The notes under the pieces: model-generated
Database searches by the model: none
What the model was told of the DNA's origin: nothing
What the model saw: only the letters and a program-made list of their open reading frames with translations
Made by a program: the position numbers and the translations under genes
Part shown: positions 44,133 through 53,043 of the stretch, in pieces
How positions within the stretch are numbered: the stretch's first letter is position 1
Layout of the letters: every line of letters begins with the position of its first letter
Source: Hyalangium versicolor
Lineage (GTDB): Bacteria; Myxococcota; Myxococcia; Myxococcales; Myxococcaceae
DNA length: 64,000 nt
Direction: 5' to 3'
Assembly: GCF_020103695.1 (NCBI RefSeq)
Contig: NZ_JAHXBF010000005.1
Span: 310,001 to 374,000, forward strand

Positions 44133-45074
44133 TCAGGGAGTGCGCTCACGCTTGCGCGAGCGCGACTGTGCTGGGTGAGTGACGCCTTCACTCCGTGGGT
44201 GATGCTGGTCATACACAGCGCGCAATCGGGCGCTGTTGACATGCGTGTAGATCTGCGTTGTCGACAAGTCCGCGTGGCCCAACATGGCCTGGACCGCGCG
44301 CAGATCCGCCCCGCGTTCCACCAGATGCGTTGCGAAGGAGTGGCGCAGCTTGTGAGGCGAGATCGGTTTGCGAATGCCTGCCTTGAGGGCATAGCGCTTG
44401 AGCAGCTTCCAGAAGCCCATGCGCGAGAACGGGCCTCCGCGCGGCGTGACGAAGAGCGCTCGGGACTCCTTCTTGCCCAGCAGGAACTGCCTCGGCCCGG
44501 CCAGGTACGTCTGCACCTTCTCCACCGCCGTGCGCCCCACGGGCACCACGCGCTCCTTGGAGCCCTTCCCCTTCGCCACCAGGTAGCCCGCGCCCAGTTG
44601 CACGTCGTTGATGCCCAGCGAGCACAGCTCGCTCACCCGCAGCCCCGTGGCGTACAGCAATTCCAGCATGGCCTTGTCCCGCTGGCCCGCCGGGTTGCGC
44701 TCGTCCGGAGCCGCGAGCAACTGCTCCACCTCCTCCAGAGTGAGGAAGCTCGGCAGCTTCCGCGCGGAGCGCGGTGTGTCCAGATCCTCCGTGGGATCCT
44801 TCTCCGCCAGCTTCTCGGCGATCAGGAACCGGTGGAAGCCACGCAGGGCCGCCAGGTGTCGCGCCTGGCTGCGGCGGGACAGGCCTCGCTGGCCCAGGCG
44901 CCGAAGGTGCTCGGACACATCCTCCTGTGTCACCCGCGTCGCGTCTTGAATCCCGATCGCGCGCAGATCCTCGAAGTACACCGTGAGATCGGCGGCGTAG
45001 GCGTCCACCGTCTTGCCAGACAATCCACGCTCGGCGCGGATGAAGGCAATGAATGCGTCGAGCAGCCCTTCCAT
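44133..45074 (-). CDS. xerD: Site-specific tyrosine recombinase XerD
   Basis: 313 residues, near the 298 of E. coli XerD. Resolves chromosome dimers at dif with XerC and FtsK. Close likeness along its length: LRDKAMLELLYATGLRVSEL in form (RDKAMLELLYATGLRVSEL here, with the first catalytic Arg), GKGSKERVVP with the Lys, SPHKLRHSFATHL (HxxR), LGHADLSTTQIYTHV with the His and nucleophile Tyr, and the DQHHPRS ending. The N-terminal core-binding domain is SGKTVDAYAADLTVYFEDL-like. Start ATG 45074; an upstream frame of 26 codons has no similarity. Last gene of the group YciO-membrane protein-xerD. Confidence 0.92.
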   Translation of the reverse strand: MEGLLDAFIAFIRAERGLSGKTVDAYAADLTVYFEDLRAIGIQDATRVTQEDVSEHLRRLGQRGLSRRSQARHLAALRGFHRFLIAEKLAEKDPTEDLDTPRSARKLPSFLTLEEVEQLLAAPDERNPAGQRDKAMLELLYATGLRVSELCSLGINDVQLGAGYLVAKGKGSKERVVPVGRTAVEKVQTYLAGPRQFLLGKKESRALFVTPRGGPFSRMGFWKLLKRYALKAGIRKPISPHKLRHSFATHLVERGADLRAVQAMLGHADLSTTQIYTHVNSARLRAVYDQHHPRSEGVTHPAQSRSRKRERTP

Positions 45075-45120
45075 GCCGCCAGGGTAGCGGAGCGGTGCGC
45101 CCTGGCAACCTCGCGGCGGC

Positions 45121-46140
45121 TCATCCCTCCTTGCCGTCCCCCTCCTTGTCACCCTCCCCCGGCTCCGCGAGCTCTCCCGCCGCCGCGGCCTCCGCTTGCG
45201 CCAACGCGGCCAGCACCCACGGCCACCCCAGCAGGGCGTTGCCCGGAGACTTGAGACACGCGTTGGCCACCTCCAGCACCTCCTGGGGCCGAGAGCGCGC
45301 CGCCAGCATCATGTGCTCTCGCAGGAAGGGGTATGGCAGGTAGCTCAGGTTGTGGTGCACCACGGGAGACCACCGCAGCGTGGGCAGCCCCACCCACCGC
45401 TCCATCGCGAAGGCCGCGGTCTGGACGAGCGACTCCACCAGGAAGATCTGCAACCGGAACGCGGCCACCAGGTACGCCACCAAGGCGCTGGCCGCCACGG
45501 CCCCGCCGAAGTGCCACTCCTTCCCCATGCCCCAGACGACCATCGGCACCAGGCTCAGCACGATGGCTCCCACCTGGACTCGGTTGATGGACAGCCCCTT
45601 GCCTCGGGAGAGCGCGCCGATGCTCCCCGCGCACATGCCTCCCACCAGTCCCAGGCAGCCACCCATGATGATGCCGGCGACGCCGCCCATCCTCGGCCCG
45701 AATGAGCCCGCCACCACCGCGTGCAGCCCTACCAGCGTGGCCTGGCTGGCCAGGACCCCCATGAGCGTGCCGGCCGCCAGCCCCGACGAGAGCGCCAGGA
45801 ACAGCCCCATCAGCGAGCACAGCACCGCGCTCACCCACCACCCCGGCTCCAGGCTCAACCCGAGCGAATGCACGGCCACGCCCAGAGCCACCGTCACCAG
45901 CGGAGAGACCACCAGGAGCAACAGCAGCATCCTCCGCGCGTAGAGGCCCGCGGCGCGGCTGCCCTCGGACTGCTCTCGCCACAATTGGCCTACGCGTCCA
46001 CCCGGGGAGCGGATGCCCGCCCCATGCAACCGGTAGTGCAGATCCACCGGCAGCCACAACAGCATCCACAGCAGCTTGACCAGTCCGGGGATTCTCTCAG
46101 GAGCATCAGGAGCAACCTCATGTGAGCTCTGGAGATCCAC
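45121..46140 (-). CDS. Multi-pass membrane protein of unknown function
   Basis: 339 residues starting with GTG at 46140. Polar N-terminus of 20 residues, then hydrophobic segments at about 22-36, 70-90, 100-125, 130-158, 160-185 and 195-235. Between the 4th and 6th lie Gly-rich sections such as GVAGIIMGGCLGLVGGMCAG, reminiscent of channel or transporter helix packing. A cytoplasmic C-terminal part (HNLSYLPYPFLREHMMLAAR, then an acidic Gly/Lys/Glu tail) has no known domain. Not recognised. It starts 17 bases after the YciO-type gene and ends 46 bases before xerD, all on the same strand. Confidence 0.75.
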   Translation of the reverse strand: MDLQSSHEVAPDAPERIPGLVKLLWMLLWLPVDLHYRLHGAGIRSPGGRVGQLWREQSEGSRAAGLYARRMLLLLLVVSPLVTVALGVAVHSLGLSLEPGWWVSAVLCSLMGLFLALSSGLAAGTLMGVLASQATLVGLHAVVAGSFGPRMGGVAGIIMGGCLGLVGGMCAGSIGALSRGKGLSINRVQVGAIVLSLVPMVVWGMGKEWHFGGAVAASALVAYLVAAFRLQIFLVESLVQTAAFAMERWVGLPTLRWSPVVHHNLSYLPYPFLREHMMLAARSRPQEVLEVANACLKSPGNALLGWPWVLAALAQAEAAAAGELAEPGEGDKEGDGKEG

Positions 46141-46157
46141 CGTGCGGCTCCCTTGCC

Positions 46158-46769
46158 CTAGGCGTCCAGCCGGCCCTTGCCCTGCCGGAGTATCTCGAGC
46201 GAGTCGCCGATCAGCGACACCACCGTGGAGGGCTCCATCAACGTCACCCCCCCGTCGAGTATCAGGTCGAGCCCGTGCCCGAGCTTCTCCTTGATGTCCC
46301 TGGCGTCGATGAGCGGTTCGCCTTCTTCATCCGTCGCCGAGGTGGTGATGAGCGGCCGCCCTAGCTGCGCCGCGAGCGCTCGGGCCAGCGGCGCGTCCGG
46401 AACGCGGATGCCCACCTGCTTCTGCTTGGACATCATCACCTCCGGCACGATCCGCGTCGCCTCGAGGATGAAGGTAAACGCTCCCGGCGTCAGCCCCTTC
46501 ATGGTGCGGTAGGCGAAGTTGCTCACGTGCGCGTACTTCGCCACGTCCGACAAATCCGGGCACAGGAACGACAGCGGCTTCTTCTTGTCCCGCCCCTTCA
46601 GCTGGTACAGCCGTTCAATGGCTTTTTTTGAGGTCAAATCACAACCCAGGCCGTAGTACGTATCCGTGGGGTACGCGATGAGGCCTCCGCGCTGGAGCAC
46701 CTCCACTGCGCGTGTGACATGCCGAGGCTGTGGGTGCTGGATATCCACCTCGAGGATGGGGGCTGCCAT
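46158..46769 (-). CDS. Threonylcarbamoyl-AMP synthase family protein, YciO-type
   Basis: 203 residues, one Sua5/YrdC/YciO domain. TsaC/Sua5 members make the threonylcarbamoyl-AMP used for tRNA t6A modification. This one looks like the YciO branch: N-terminal region of the form HPQPRHVTRAVEVLQRGGLI, PTDTYYGLGCDLTSKKAIER, FLCPDLSDVAKYAHVSNFAY and RTMKGLTPGAFTFIL match E. coli YciO better than TsaC, and IGVRIPD-type VGIRVPDAP follows. YciO in E. coli does not fully replace TsaC, so its role may be different. Start ATG 46769. Confidence 0.86.
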   Translation of the reverse strand: MAAPILEVDIQHPQPRHVTRAVEVLQRGGLIAYPTDTYYGLGCDLTSKKAIERLYQLKGRDKKKPLSFLCPDLSDVAKYAHVSNFAYRTMKGLTPGAFTFILEATRIVPEVMMSKQKQVGIRVPDAPLARALAAQLGRPLITTSATDEEGEPLIDARDIKEKLGHGLDLILDGGVTLMEPSTVVSLIGDSLEILRQGKGRLDA

Positions 46770-46793
46770 TGCACGTCTCCTGAGCGCCGTAGA

Positions 46794-48092
46794 TTACGCC
46801 GTCTGCGGGCGCTCGTCGCCTCGCACCTCGCCGCTGCGCTCCAGGGCGCGCCGGGTGAGCACGGGGCCTACCAATTCATGGGTCGTAATCATCGCCACGA
46901 TGAGCACTTCCACCTGGGGCCCGAAGTCCGGGAACGTCCGGGAGATCAGCGCCGCCAGGCCGAATGTGACACCTGCCTGTGACACGAGCCCCATCCACAG
47001 GTAGCGCCGCAGCCGGGGATCCTCCGCGGGAGCGAAGCGGCGGCAGGACTGGTGGATGGCCAGCGCGCGCACCACCACGAGCAGCAGCGCCGCCGGCCCG
47101 ACTGTGACCAGCGTGGAGAGCTTGAGCCCCGCGCCGGCCGCCGCGAAGAAGAGCGCGAACACGGGCAGGCCCGCCAGTTGGATGGCGTGGTGGATGCGCT
47201 GGCCCTCGCGCTCGTCCAGGTTGGCGATGATCGCCCCGGCCGCCAGCGCCACGAGCAGGGGGGACAGGTGCAGCCGCGTTCCGCCCTCGGCCGCCGCGAA
47301 GCACAGTCCTACCAGGAACAGGGGCAGCTCGCGGTTGACCCGGCGCATGTAGATGAGCATCACCACCGCCAGCAGCGCCCCCACCCCCACCGAGCCAAAC
47401 AGCTCCCAGCCCACTCCACCCACCAACCCGCGGAAGTCGAAGCCCCCGCCGAAGCTGGCGCGCGTCAGTCCCGCCGCCACCGCGAACGCCACCATCACGA
47501 ACAGGTCGCCGATGATGACCAGGGCCATGAGGAACTCGGTGAAGGAGCCCTTCGCGGAGGTCTCCTGCACGATGGCGATCGTCACCGTGGGCGAGAACGA
47601 CACCACCACCGTGGACACCAGCGCGCTGACCGCCAGCGCCTGGGGCAGCGTCATGGACGCCATGAAGGGCAGGAACGGCTTGAGGGCCAGCAGTGCCCCG
47701 AAGCAGACGGCGAATGTCACCCCGCACACCGCCGAGCACAGCAGGGCTACCTTGGCGCCCACACGGCGGATGAGCCCCAGGTGGAGCTCCGTGCCCGCCA
47801 CCAGGGCGATGAGGCTCACCGCCAGCCCCTTCACCAGCTCCAGCCCCTTCACGCCCTCGCCCGGAAGAAAGCCCAGCGCGTAGGGGCCCACCACCACGCC
47901 CACCAGCAGGTAGCCCGTGAGGCGCGGCAGCCCGACGCCCTTGGCCACCTTGCCAGCGAACATCCCGCACAGCAGCAGCGCCCCAGCCGCCAACATCACC
48001 GAGTTGCCCGTGTCCACGCGCCACAACTGCACCCGGGAGATGCCCGCCAGCAGCGCGATGAGCAGCCCCAGCCGGATGATCGCGCCGCTCAT
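46794..48092 (-). CDS. CPA2-type cation:proton antiporter subunit B
   Basis: 432 residues with about 12 hydrophobic segments, inner membrane. Kef/NapA-like Na+(K+)/H+ exchanger fold: GLPRLTGYLLVGVVVGPYAL and VALVAGTELHLGLIRRVGAK are the usual discriminator in the first half, and ALVIIGDLFVMVAFAVAAGL takes the place of the DD/ND proton site; the family's pair Asn/Asp-Asp is here I-I-G-D. The last segment has FPDFGPQVEVLIVAMITTHE. It overlaps the other antiporter gene by four bases (ATGA). No RCK/KTN domain is fused. It probably works with its neighbour as a pair. Confidence 0.85.
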   Translation of the reverse strand: MSGAIIRLGLLIALLAGISRVQLWRVDTGNSVMLAAGALLLCGMFAGKVAKGVGLPRLTGYLLVGVVVGPYALGFLPGEGVKGLELVKGLAVSLIALVAGTELHLGLIRRVGAKVALLCSAVCGVTFAVCFGALLALKPFLPFMASMTLPQALAVSALVSTVVVSFSPTVTIAIVQETSAKGSFTEFLMALVIIGDLFVMVAFAVAAGLTRASFGGGFDFRGLVGGVGWELFGSVGVGALLAVVMLIYMRRVNRELPLFLVGLCFAAAEGGTRLHLSPLLVALAAGAIIANLDEREGQRIHHAIQLAGLPVFALFFAAAGAGLKLSTLVTVGPAALLLVVVRALAIHQSCRRFAPAEDPRLRRYLWMGLVSQAGVTFGLAALISRTFPDFGPQVEVLIVAMITTHELVGPVLTRRALERSGEVRGDERPQTA

Positions 48093-49291
48093 GCCGTGCC
48101 CCCCGTCGTCGCCCGGGCCGGCTCCAGCACCTGCCGGAACGCCCGGCTCGCCAGCACCTCGTTCACCACCGCCCCCAGCGCCACCACGTCGAAGATGGGC
48201 TGCGTCTGCTCTCCGGGCACCAGCATCAGGTATTGCACCACCAGGCACAGCGCCAGGCCGCCCTGGGCAATCAGCGCATAGCCCAGCTTGGGCGGCAGCT
48301 TCAGCACGCCCCCCGCGAAGCGCTGGGCCAGCGAGCCTCCCAGCACCTTGCCCACGAAGCGCAACGCCACGTAGCCCGGTAGCAACACCCAGGCGTTGAC
48401 GTCCCGCGCCTCCAGGTGGCAGCCCGCCAGGAACACCATGATGAGGTACGTGGGCCGCTCGAAGCGCCCGAGCGCCCGCGCCACCTGCTCTACCGCCCGG
48501 CCTCCCACCAACGCCAGCGTCGCTCCGCAGGCCACTCCTGCCAGCAGCGCGGAGACTCGCAGGTAGGCGGCCGCTCCCCCCACCAGCGCCACGCCGCCCA
48601 GCATGACCGCCGTGAGCTCCGCTGGATCCTTCAGCGCATACGTGAGGAAGGCGACCAGCGCCCCGCACAGCATGCCCAGCAGCAGCGCCAGGCACACCAG
48701 GCCCAGGCCCTCGGCGGGGTTGGCCGCCGCGCCCATCACCAGAGCAAGGGCCAGCACGCCCAGCCCCACCCCATCATCCAGCATGGTCAGCAGCGCCACG
48801 GCCAGCCCGCGCGAGCGCTCCATCCGCCCGCTGCGGTAGCCCAGCACCGCCAGGTGTCCCGAGGACAGGCTCGCCGCCGCGCCGAGCAGAGCCGCCCCGC
48901 CCACCGCCGGTAACAACGGCACCCCCGTGGCGAACAGCAACGCCGCGGCTACCGGTACCGCCACGAAGAGAAAAGCCACCCCCGCGTGCGCCAGGGCCGC
49001 GGTGAACACCTGCCGAGGCAGCAGCCGCAGCAAGCGAGGCTCCAGGTTCAACCCCAGGATCACGCCCGCCGTGCCCAGGCCCAGGGCCACCACGGACCGC
49101 AGGCCTTTCAGGTCCGCAGGCGTGAGGACGCCGGCCAGCCCTGGCCCCAGCAATGCACCGAAGAGAAGGAAGATCAGTCCGCTGGCCGCCAGGGGCGCAA
49201 CCCCGGGCAACCGGCTGGGATCCAGCAGCGTCCGGCTCGAGGCGAGCAGCGAGAGCGCCGCAATGGCGAGGAAGACGAGCAGCGCTTGCAC
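48089..49291 (-). CDS. CPA2-type cation:proton antiporter subunit A
   Basis: 400 residues starting at GTG 49291, about 12 hydrophobic segments. Similar fold to the next gene: SGLIFLLFGALLGPGLAGVL and GLNLEPRLLRLLPRQVF in the first half and VALLTMLDDGVGLGVLALAL with the DD pair typical of electrogenic NapA/NhaA-like exchangers in the middle. The second half holds RPTYLIMVFLAGCHLEARD. Compared with its partner it keeps the Asp-Asp motif. It comes 33 bases after a 112-residue gene and overlaps its partner by four bases, so the two are very probably subunits of one heterodimer or paralogues that work together. Confidence 0.84.
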   Translation of the reverse strand: MQALLVFLAIAALSLLASSRTLLDPSRLPGVAPLAASGLIFLLFGALLGPGLAGVLTPADLKGLRSVVALGLGTAGVILGLNLEPRLLRLLPRQVFTAALAHAGVAFLFVAVPVAAALLFATGVPLLPAVGGAALLGAAASLSSGHLAVLGYRSGRMERSRGLAVALLTMLDDGVGLGVLALALVMGAAANPAEGLGLVCLALLLGMLCGALVAFLTYALKDPAELTAVMLGGVALVGGAAAYLRVSALLAGVACGATLALVGGRAVEQVARALGRFERPTYLIMVFLAGCHLEARDVNAWVLLPGYVALRFVGKVLGGSLAQRFAGGVLKLPPKLGYALIAQGGLALCLVVQYLMLVPGEQTQPIFDVVALGAVVNEVLASRAFRQVLEPARATTGGTA

Positions 49292-49324
49292 AACCTGGGT
49301 GCTTACACCGCCCCGGTGTTCCCG

Positions 49325-49663
49325 TCACTCCCGGCGCAACACCGGCGCGGCGATCACTGGCAAGGCGATCAGCCGGCCCATGGGAGGCTCATCCGCGTCC
49401 ATCTCCAGTTGGACACGTTGAACCAGCCGCTCGACTTCCTCCGCGCTGGATTGGGGGAGCAGGCTCACCAGCACGAGCCGATCCTCGTCCGCGCCCAGTG
49501 CCAGACTGCGCAGGCCCGCGAAGACAGGCACCTCGGCCGACAGGGCCGCCGCCGCACTCCGAGCGCGCAGCACCAGCGGCTCCGGGATGCTGAAGTCCCG
49601 AAGCCGGCGAATGGCCCGCTCGAGCTGCTCCACCTGGTCCAGCAGCGTGATGAGGAGAAACAC
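49325..49663 (-). CDS. Small protein before the antiporter pair, likely ferredoxin-like fold
   Basis: 112 residues starting at ATG 49663. The pattern is strand (MFLLITLL), helix (DQVEQLERAIRRLRDF), strand (EPLVLRA), helix, strand (DRLVLVSLLP), helix (SAEEVERLVQRVQLEM) and strand (GRLIALPVIAA): a beta-alpha-beta repeat of the ACT/P-II kind. No membrane segment. I do not recognise the exact family; the link to a P-II-like regulator is only structural inference. It is the first of three coupled genes with the two antiporter subunits, so it is a good candidate for a cytosolic regulator of them. Confidence 0.7.
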   Translation of the reverse strand: MFLLITLLDQVEQLERAIRRLRDFSIPEPLVLRARSAAAALSAEVPVFAGLRSLALGADEDRLVLVSLLPQSSAEEVERLVQRVQLEMDADEPPMGRLIALPVIAAPVLRRE

Positions 49664-49698
49664 GGGCCCGTCTTACCGGGTCCGTGCCTCCCCGTCAC

Positions 49699-50136
49699 TT
49701 ACTCCCGATGGGGCTCCTGCCCCTCGGCAGGCGCCGGAGGGGTCGCCGTGCTCTGCTCCTCCGCGGGCTGCTCCGGCTGGGCCATGGCCGCCCGGGCCGC
49801 GCGCTTGCCCTCTTCGATGAGCTTCTTCACCTTCTGCCCACCCTTGCGGCCAATCTCCTCGTAGAAATTCGGCCCGCGGGTGGCCTTCACTCGGTCGCCA
49901 CCCTTCTTGCCGATCTCCTCGTAGAACTTGGCGCCGCGCTCGGCCTTCACCGTCTCGCCGCCCTTGCGGCCGATCTCCTCGTAGAAGGAGCGCCCTCTCT
50001 CGGCCTTGACCGTGGCACCTCCCTTGCGGCCGATCGTCTCGTAGAACTCGCGACCTCGCTCGTTGCGGACGGTCTCTCCACCCTTCCGCCCCGCCTCAGC
50101 CACCGTCATGCTGCCCTTGTTGTCCTTGTCCGACAT
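49699..50136 (-). CDS. KGG-repeat general stress protein (con-10-like)
   Basis: 145 residues from ATG 50136, with a GAGGAGA ribosome site. Five copies of a 22-residue unit with the core GRKGGETV or GKKGGDRV, e.g. GRKGGETVRNERGREFYETI, with the Lys-Gly-Gly in each. This is the KGG motif (PF10685) of GsiB and Con-10 stress proteins, which are hydrophilic, intrinsically disordered and induced by heat, drying or starvation. A Pro/Ala/Gln/Glu-rich tail follows (QPAEEQSTATPPAPAEG). Such proteins are thought to protect cells during desiccation or spore formation. It begins the run of minus-strand genes that continues with the antiporter group 35 bases downstream. Confidence 0.9.
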   Translation of the reverse strand: MSDKDNKGSMTVAEAGRKGGETVRNERGREFYETIGRKGGATVKAERGRSFYEEIGRKGGETVKAERGAKFYEEIGKKGGDRVKATRGPNFYEEIGRKGGQKVKKLIEEGKRAARAAMAQPEQPAEEQSTATPPAPAEGQEPHRE

Positions 50137-50437
50137 GTCGCCATCTCCTCTCGTTACGTCCCGACGCCTCGCACGGTGCCCCTTGCCTGAAAACTTGGGA
50201 CGGAAGCGCCCCGATGCAAGCAAGCTCCGTACACCGCCAGCCGTTCCCACCCGACACACCACACCAGAACCCCAATGATTCCGTAGGGTTGCCAGGCTTG
50301 CTGGGCGTCCTAGCCGAGCTGATGCCTGTCCGGCAGGACGCTTCTGTGTTGAGAACACGCCGCGCCACATTGCCGATTCCCTGTCTGGTGCCCCACCTTC
50401 TCCGCGGAGACTGTCGGACAATGTCGGGGAGGTGAAT
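50137..50437. other. Divergent promoter region between the KGG and TVP38-like genes
   Basis: 301 bases. Near the middle is CCTGTCCGGCAGG, a small imperfect palindrome. No ORF that matches local codon use, no hairpin with T-run, and no clear sigma-70 or sigma-54 promoter. The promoters of the stress gene and of the membrane gene are expected here. Confidence 0.4.
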
Positions 50438-51190
50438 GTGGCGAGGGTTCAGGGGCTGAAGGGGTGGCTGCGTGTCCTGGCGCCCGTGGGGGCGTCCATC
50501 GGAGGCCTGGTGCTGCTGCGCCTGCTGGGGCCGGACGTGATCGACCAGCAGCAGTTGCACGCATTCCTGGAGCCCTTGGGGCAGGCCGCCCCGTTCGCGT
50601 ACATCCTGGCCCTGCTCTTGCGACCGGTGACGTTGTTGCCCGGCACGCTGTTCGCGGCCGTGGGCGGCATGGTGTTCGGCACGCTGATGGGGACGATCTA
50701 CGCGATGATCGGCAGCTTCCTGGCGGCGGTGCTCATCTTCGGACTGGCGCGCAAGCTGGGGGTCCGGCCGATGAAGCGGCTCGCGGGCGAGCACTATCCG
50801 GCGTTGGCCCGCGCGGCGCGCAAGCATGACTTCCAGTTCACGTTCCTGGTGACGATCAACCCGCTGCTGCCCACGGACATGATGCTGGCGGCGGCGGCGG
50901 CCTCGGGGGCGCGGTTCTGGCCTTCGGTGTCAGGGATGCTCCTGGGCACATTGCCGGGCACCTTCCTGATGGTTCAGTTCGGCAGTGGGCTGGCGCAGGG
51001 CCGCGCGGTGATGACGTTGGTGTCGGCCGCGGGGTTGCTCGTGTCCTTCGTGCTGGGAGGCTTCCTGGGCCGCCGCGTGTACAGGGAGATCAATTCGGGG
51101 CTACCGGAGCCGGAGGAGCTCTCAGTCGAGGTACCTCCAAGCTCTGGACTGCCTCCGCCGCGCAAGGACGGACTGCCCTCGCCGTCATGA
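50438..51190 (+). CDS. TVP38/TMEM64-family membrane protein (SNARE-associated/DedA-like)
   Basis: 250 residues from GTG 50438, which has GGGGAGG five bases upstream; GTG 50432 is nearer to that site. Family features: FAYILALLLRPVTLLPGTLF, the two Gly-rich re-entrant parts (AAVGGMVFGTLMGTIYAMIG, SFLAAVLIFGLARKLG) and FTFLVTINPLLPTDMMLAAA, then GMLLGTLPGTFLMVQFGSGL. About six hydrophobic segments, inner membrane. DedA/TVP38 proteins are lipid scramblase-like or flippase-type transporters, but the substrate is not certain. A short Pro/Glu-rich tail follows. Alone on its strand. Confidence 0.88.
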   Translation: MARVQGLKGWLRVLAPVGASIGGLVLLRLLGPDVIDQQQLHAFLEPLGQAAPFAYILALLLRPVTLLPGTLFAAVGGMVFGTLMGTIYAMIGSFLAAVLIFGLARKLGVRPMKRLAGEHYPALARAARKHDFQFTFLVTINPLLPTDMMLAAAAASGARFWPSVSGMLLGTLPGTFLMVQFGSGLAQGRAVMTLVSAAGLLVSFVLGGFLGRRVYREINSGLPEPEELSVEVPPSSGLPPPRKDGLPSPS

Positions 51191-51200
51191 GCGAGGCAGG

Positions 51201-52952
51201 TCAGTCGACCTTGGCCACCTTGTTCCGGTCGCCGAGGAAGTCCTCGACGCCCTGGGCGATCGCCTTCGCCACCGAGTCCTGGTAGCCCTCGGAGGTGAGC
51301 CGCTCCTCCTCCTCGGCGTTGGACAAGAAGGCCGTCTCCACGAGGATCGCCGGCATCTTCACGCCGAGCAGCACGTAGAAGAGCGCCTCCTTCGTGCCCA
51401 GATCCTTGATGTTGGAGTAGTCGTGGGTCAGCTGTCCCACCAGGCTCTTCTGGACCGACGAGGCCAGCCGCGTGGACTCGCCCGTGTTCGCCTTGGTCGC
51501 CAGGTCCGCGAGGATGAACTGCAGATCGCTGATCCCCTTCTCCGTGGAAGAGTTCTCCCGAGCCGCGAGCCGGATCGAATACCGATCCGAGGAGATGTTG
51601 AGCGTGTACGTCTCCACGCCGTGGAGCTTCGAGCTGACCGCGGAGTTGCAGTGGACGGAGATGAACAGGTCCCCGCGAGAATCATTGGCGAACTGCGCGC
51701 GGTCCTCGAGCCGGACATAGCGGTCCTCGTCACGGGTGAGGATGACCTCCAGGCCCCGATCCTTCAGCTCGTCCGCGAGCTTCTGGGAGATGGCCAGGGT
51801 GATGTCCTTCTCGCGGGTGCCTCCCTTGCCGATGGCCCCCGTGTCGTGGCCGCCATGACCCGGATCGATGATGACCCGGCGCACCTTGAGGCCCAGCTGC
51901 TCCACGAGTGTCAGCTCCGCACGGCTCGACACCTTCGCGGCGGCCTTCATGCGAACCTCGGCCAGGTGCTTGTCCAGCGCGGGGATGGTGGGCACGGGCA
52001 ACGGCTCCACGGAGGACTTCGACGGCGCCGAAGCCACAGCGGCCGGCGCGGGCTTCGAGGACACCGGGGCGGACGCGACAGGCGCGGCGGGAGCGGGCCG
52101 GGACTCGTTGGTCTTCGCCGGAGCAGCAGCCACCTCCGTGGAGGACTTCGCGGGCGTGGCGGCAGTCGTGGCCGGGCTGGTCATGGCAACAGCCACCTCG
52201 GGAGAAGCCTTCGAGGCAGGCGCCGAGCCCGTGTCAGCCTTCAGCGGAGTGATGACCACGATGCGAGGAGCCTCGGCATCCTTCGCGGCCGAGGAGTCCG
52301 TGGCGGAAGACATGATGGCGGGCGTCGCCGGAGTCGCATCGCGAGCGAGCTTGGAGATCGCATCCACCAGCGCTCCCGTCCGCTCCGGCTGCGACTGCGG
52401 AGTGGCGCTCTCTGCCACGGCGGGCGCAGGGGCCTTGCGCGAGGGCGCAACCTTCGGCGCGGGCAGCGAGGCAAGCAGTTCCTTCAGCTCACGAGCCCGA
52501 TCCCCCTTGCCGTTGACGGCGAGGGTCTCGGAGATGACGCGACGGGCGGACTCGGGCTGCTCCTGGCGCTCCAGGTAGATGCGAGCCAGGGACAGCGCCG
52601 CGTCATCCGCGAGCCGGTGCCGAGGATGCGTCTCCACCAGCTTGGAGTAGTCCGTGACGGCGGCCTGCAGATCCTCCGGAAGGAAGGAGATGCGGCTCAG
52701 CTCGCTCCTGAGCTCACCGGCGGTGAAGAGGGCATCCGGAGAGCGCTCGCTCTTGGGGAAGTCCGTGGCCACGGACTCGAAGAGGTTGGCCACGTTGAGC
52801 CAGTGGTGCCGCAGTTTGCGCCGCGCCGCGTCGCCCTTGAGGGCGTAATAGGCCGTGCGCGCCTCCTGGTACGCCGCTTCGGCCGCGTCCCGCTTCGCCG
52901 CGGAAGCGACACTCGACAGCAGCAGCAGGCAGAGGGCGAGGCGCGTTCGCAT
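51201..52952 (-). CDS. N-acetylmuramoyl-L-alanine amidase (AmiC-type) with N-terminal TPR-like region
   Basis: 583 residues. Signal peptide (MRTRLALCLLLLSSVASA), then a TPR-like part (about 20-170, with RHHWLNVANLFESVATDFPK and DDAALSLARIYLERQEQPES), then an Ala/Pro/Ser-rich linker of about 170 residues, then the Amidase_3 zinc peptidase domain: VIIDPGHGGHDTGAIGKGGT (His and Asp), the Glu in TREKD, the His in LFISVHCNSA and the last Glu in ILVETAFLSNAEEEE. It cuts the stem peptide from muramic acid in cell separation or sporulation. Unlike Escherichia AmiA-C it has no AMIN domain. Start ATG 52952, eight codons inside a longer frame. Confidence 0.93.
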   Translation of the reverse strand: MRTRLALCLLLLSSVASAAKRDAAEAAYQEARTAYYALKGDAARRKLRHHWLNVANLFESVATDFPKSERSPDALFTAGELRSELSRISFLPEDLQAAVTDYSKLVETHPRHRLADDAALSLARIYLERQEQPESARRVISETLAVNGKGDRARELKELLASLPAPKVAPSRKAPAPAVAESATPQSQPERTGALVDAISKLARDATPATPAIMSSATDSSAAKDAEAPRIVVITPLKADTGSAPASKASPEVAVAMTSPATTAATPAKSSTEVAAAPAKTNESRPAPAAPVASAPVSSKPAPAAVASAPSKSSVEPLPVPTIPALDKHLAEVRMKAAAKVSSRAELTLVEQLGLKVRRVIIDPGHGGHDTGAIGKGGTREKDITLAISQKLADELKDRGLEVILTRDEDRYVRLEDRAQFANDSRGDLFISVHCNSAVSSKLHGVETYTLNISSDRYSIRLAARENSSTEKGISDLQFILADLATKANTGESTRLASSVQKSLVGQLTHDYSNIKDLGTKEALFYVLLGVKMPAILVETAFLSNAEEEERLTSEGYQDSVAKAIAQGVEDFLGDRNKVAKVD

Positions 52953-53043
52953 GAAGCCTCCGGACACGAGGAGCAAGAGCTACAGAGGTGTGTCATGGGC
53001 TCCTGGCACCCGCAAATTTTCGGCCCTCCCCTGCTCTGGCGGA

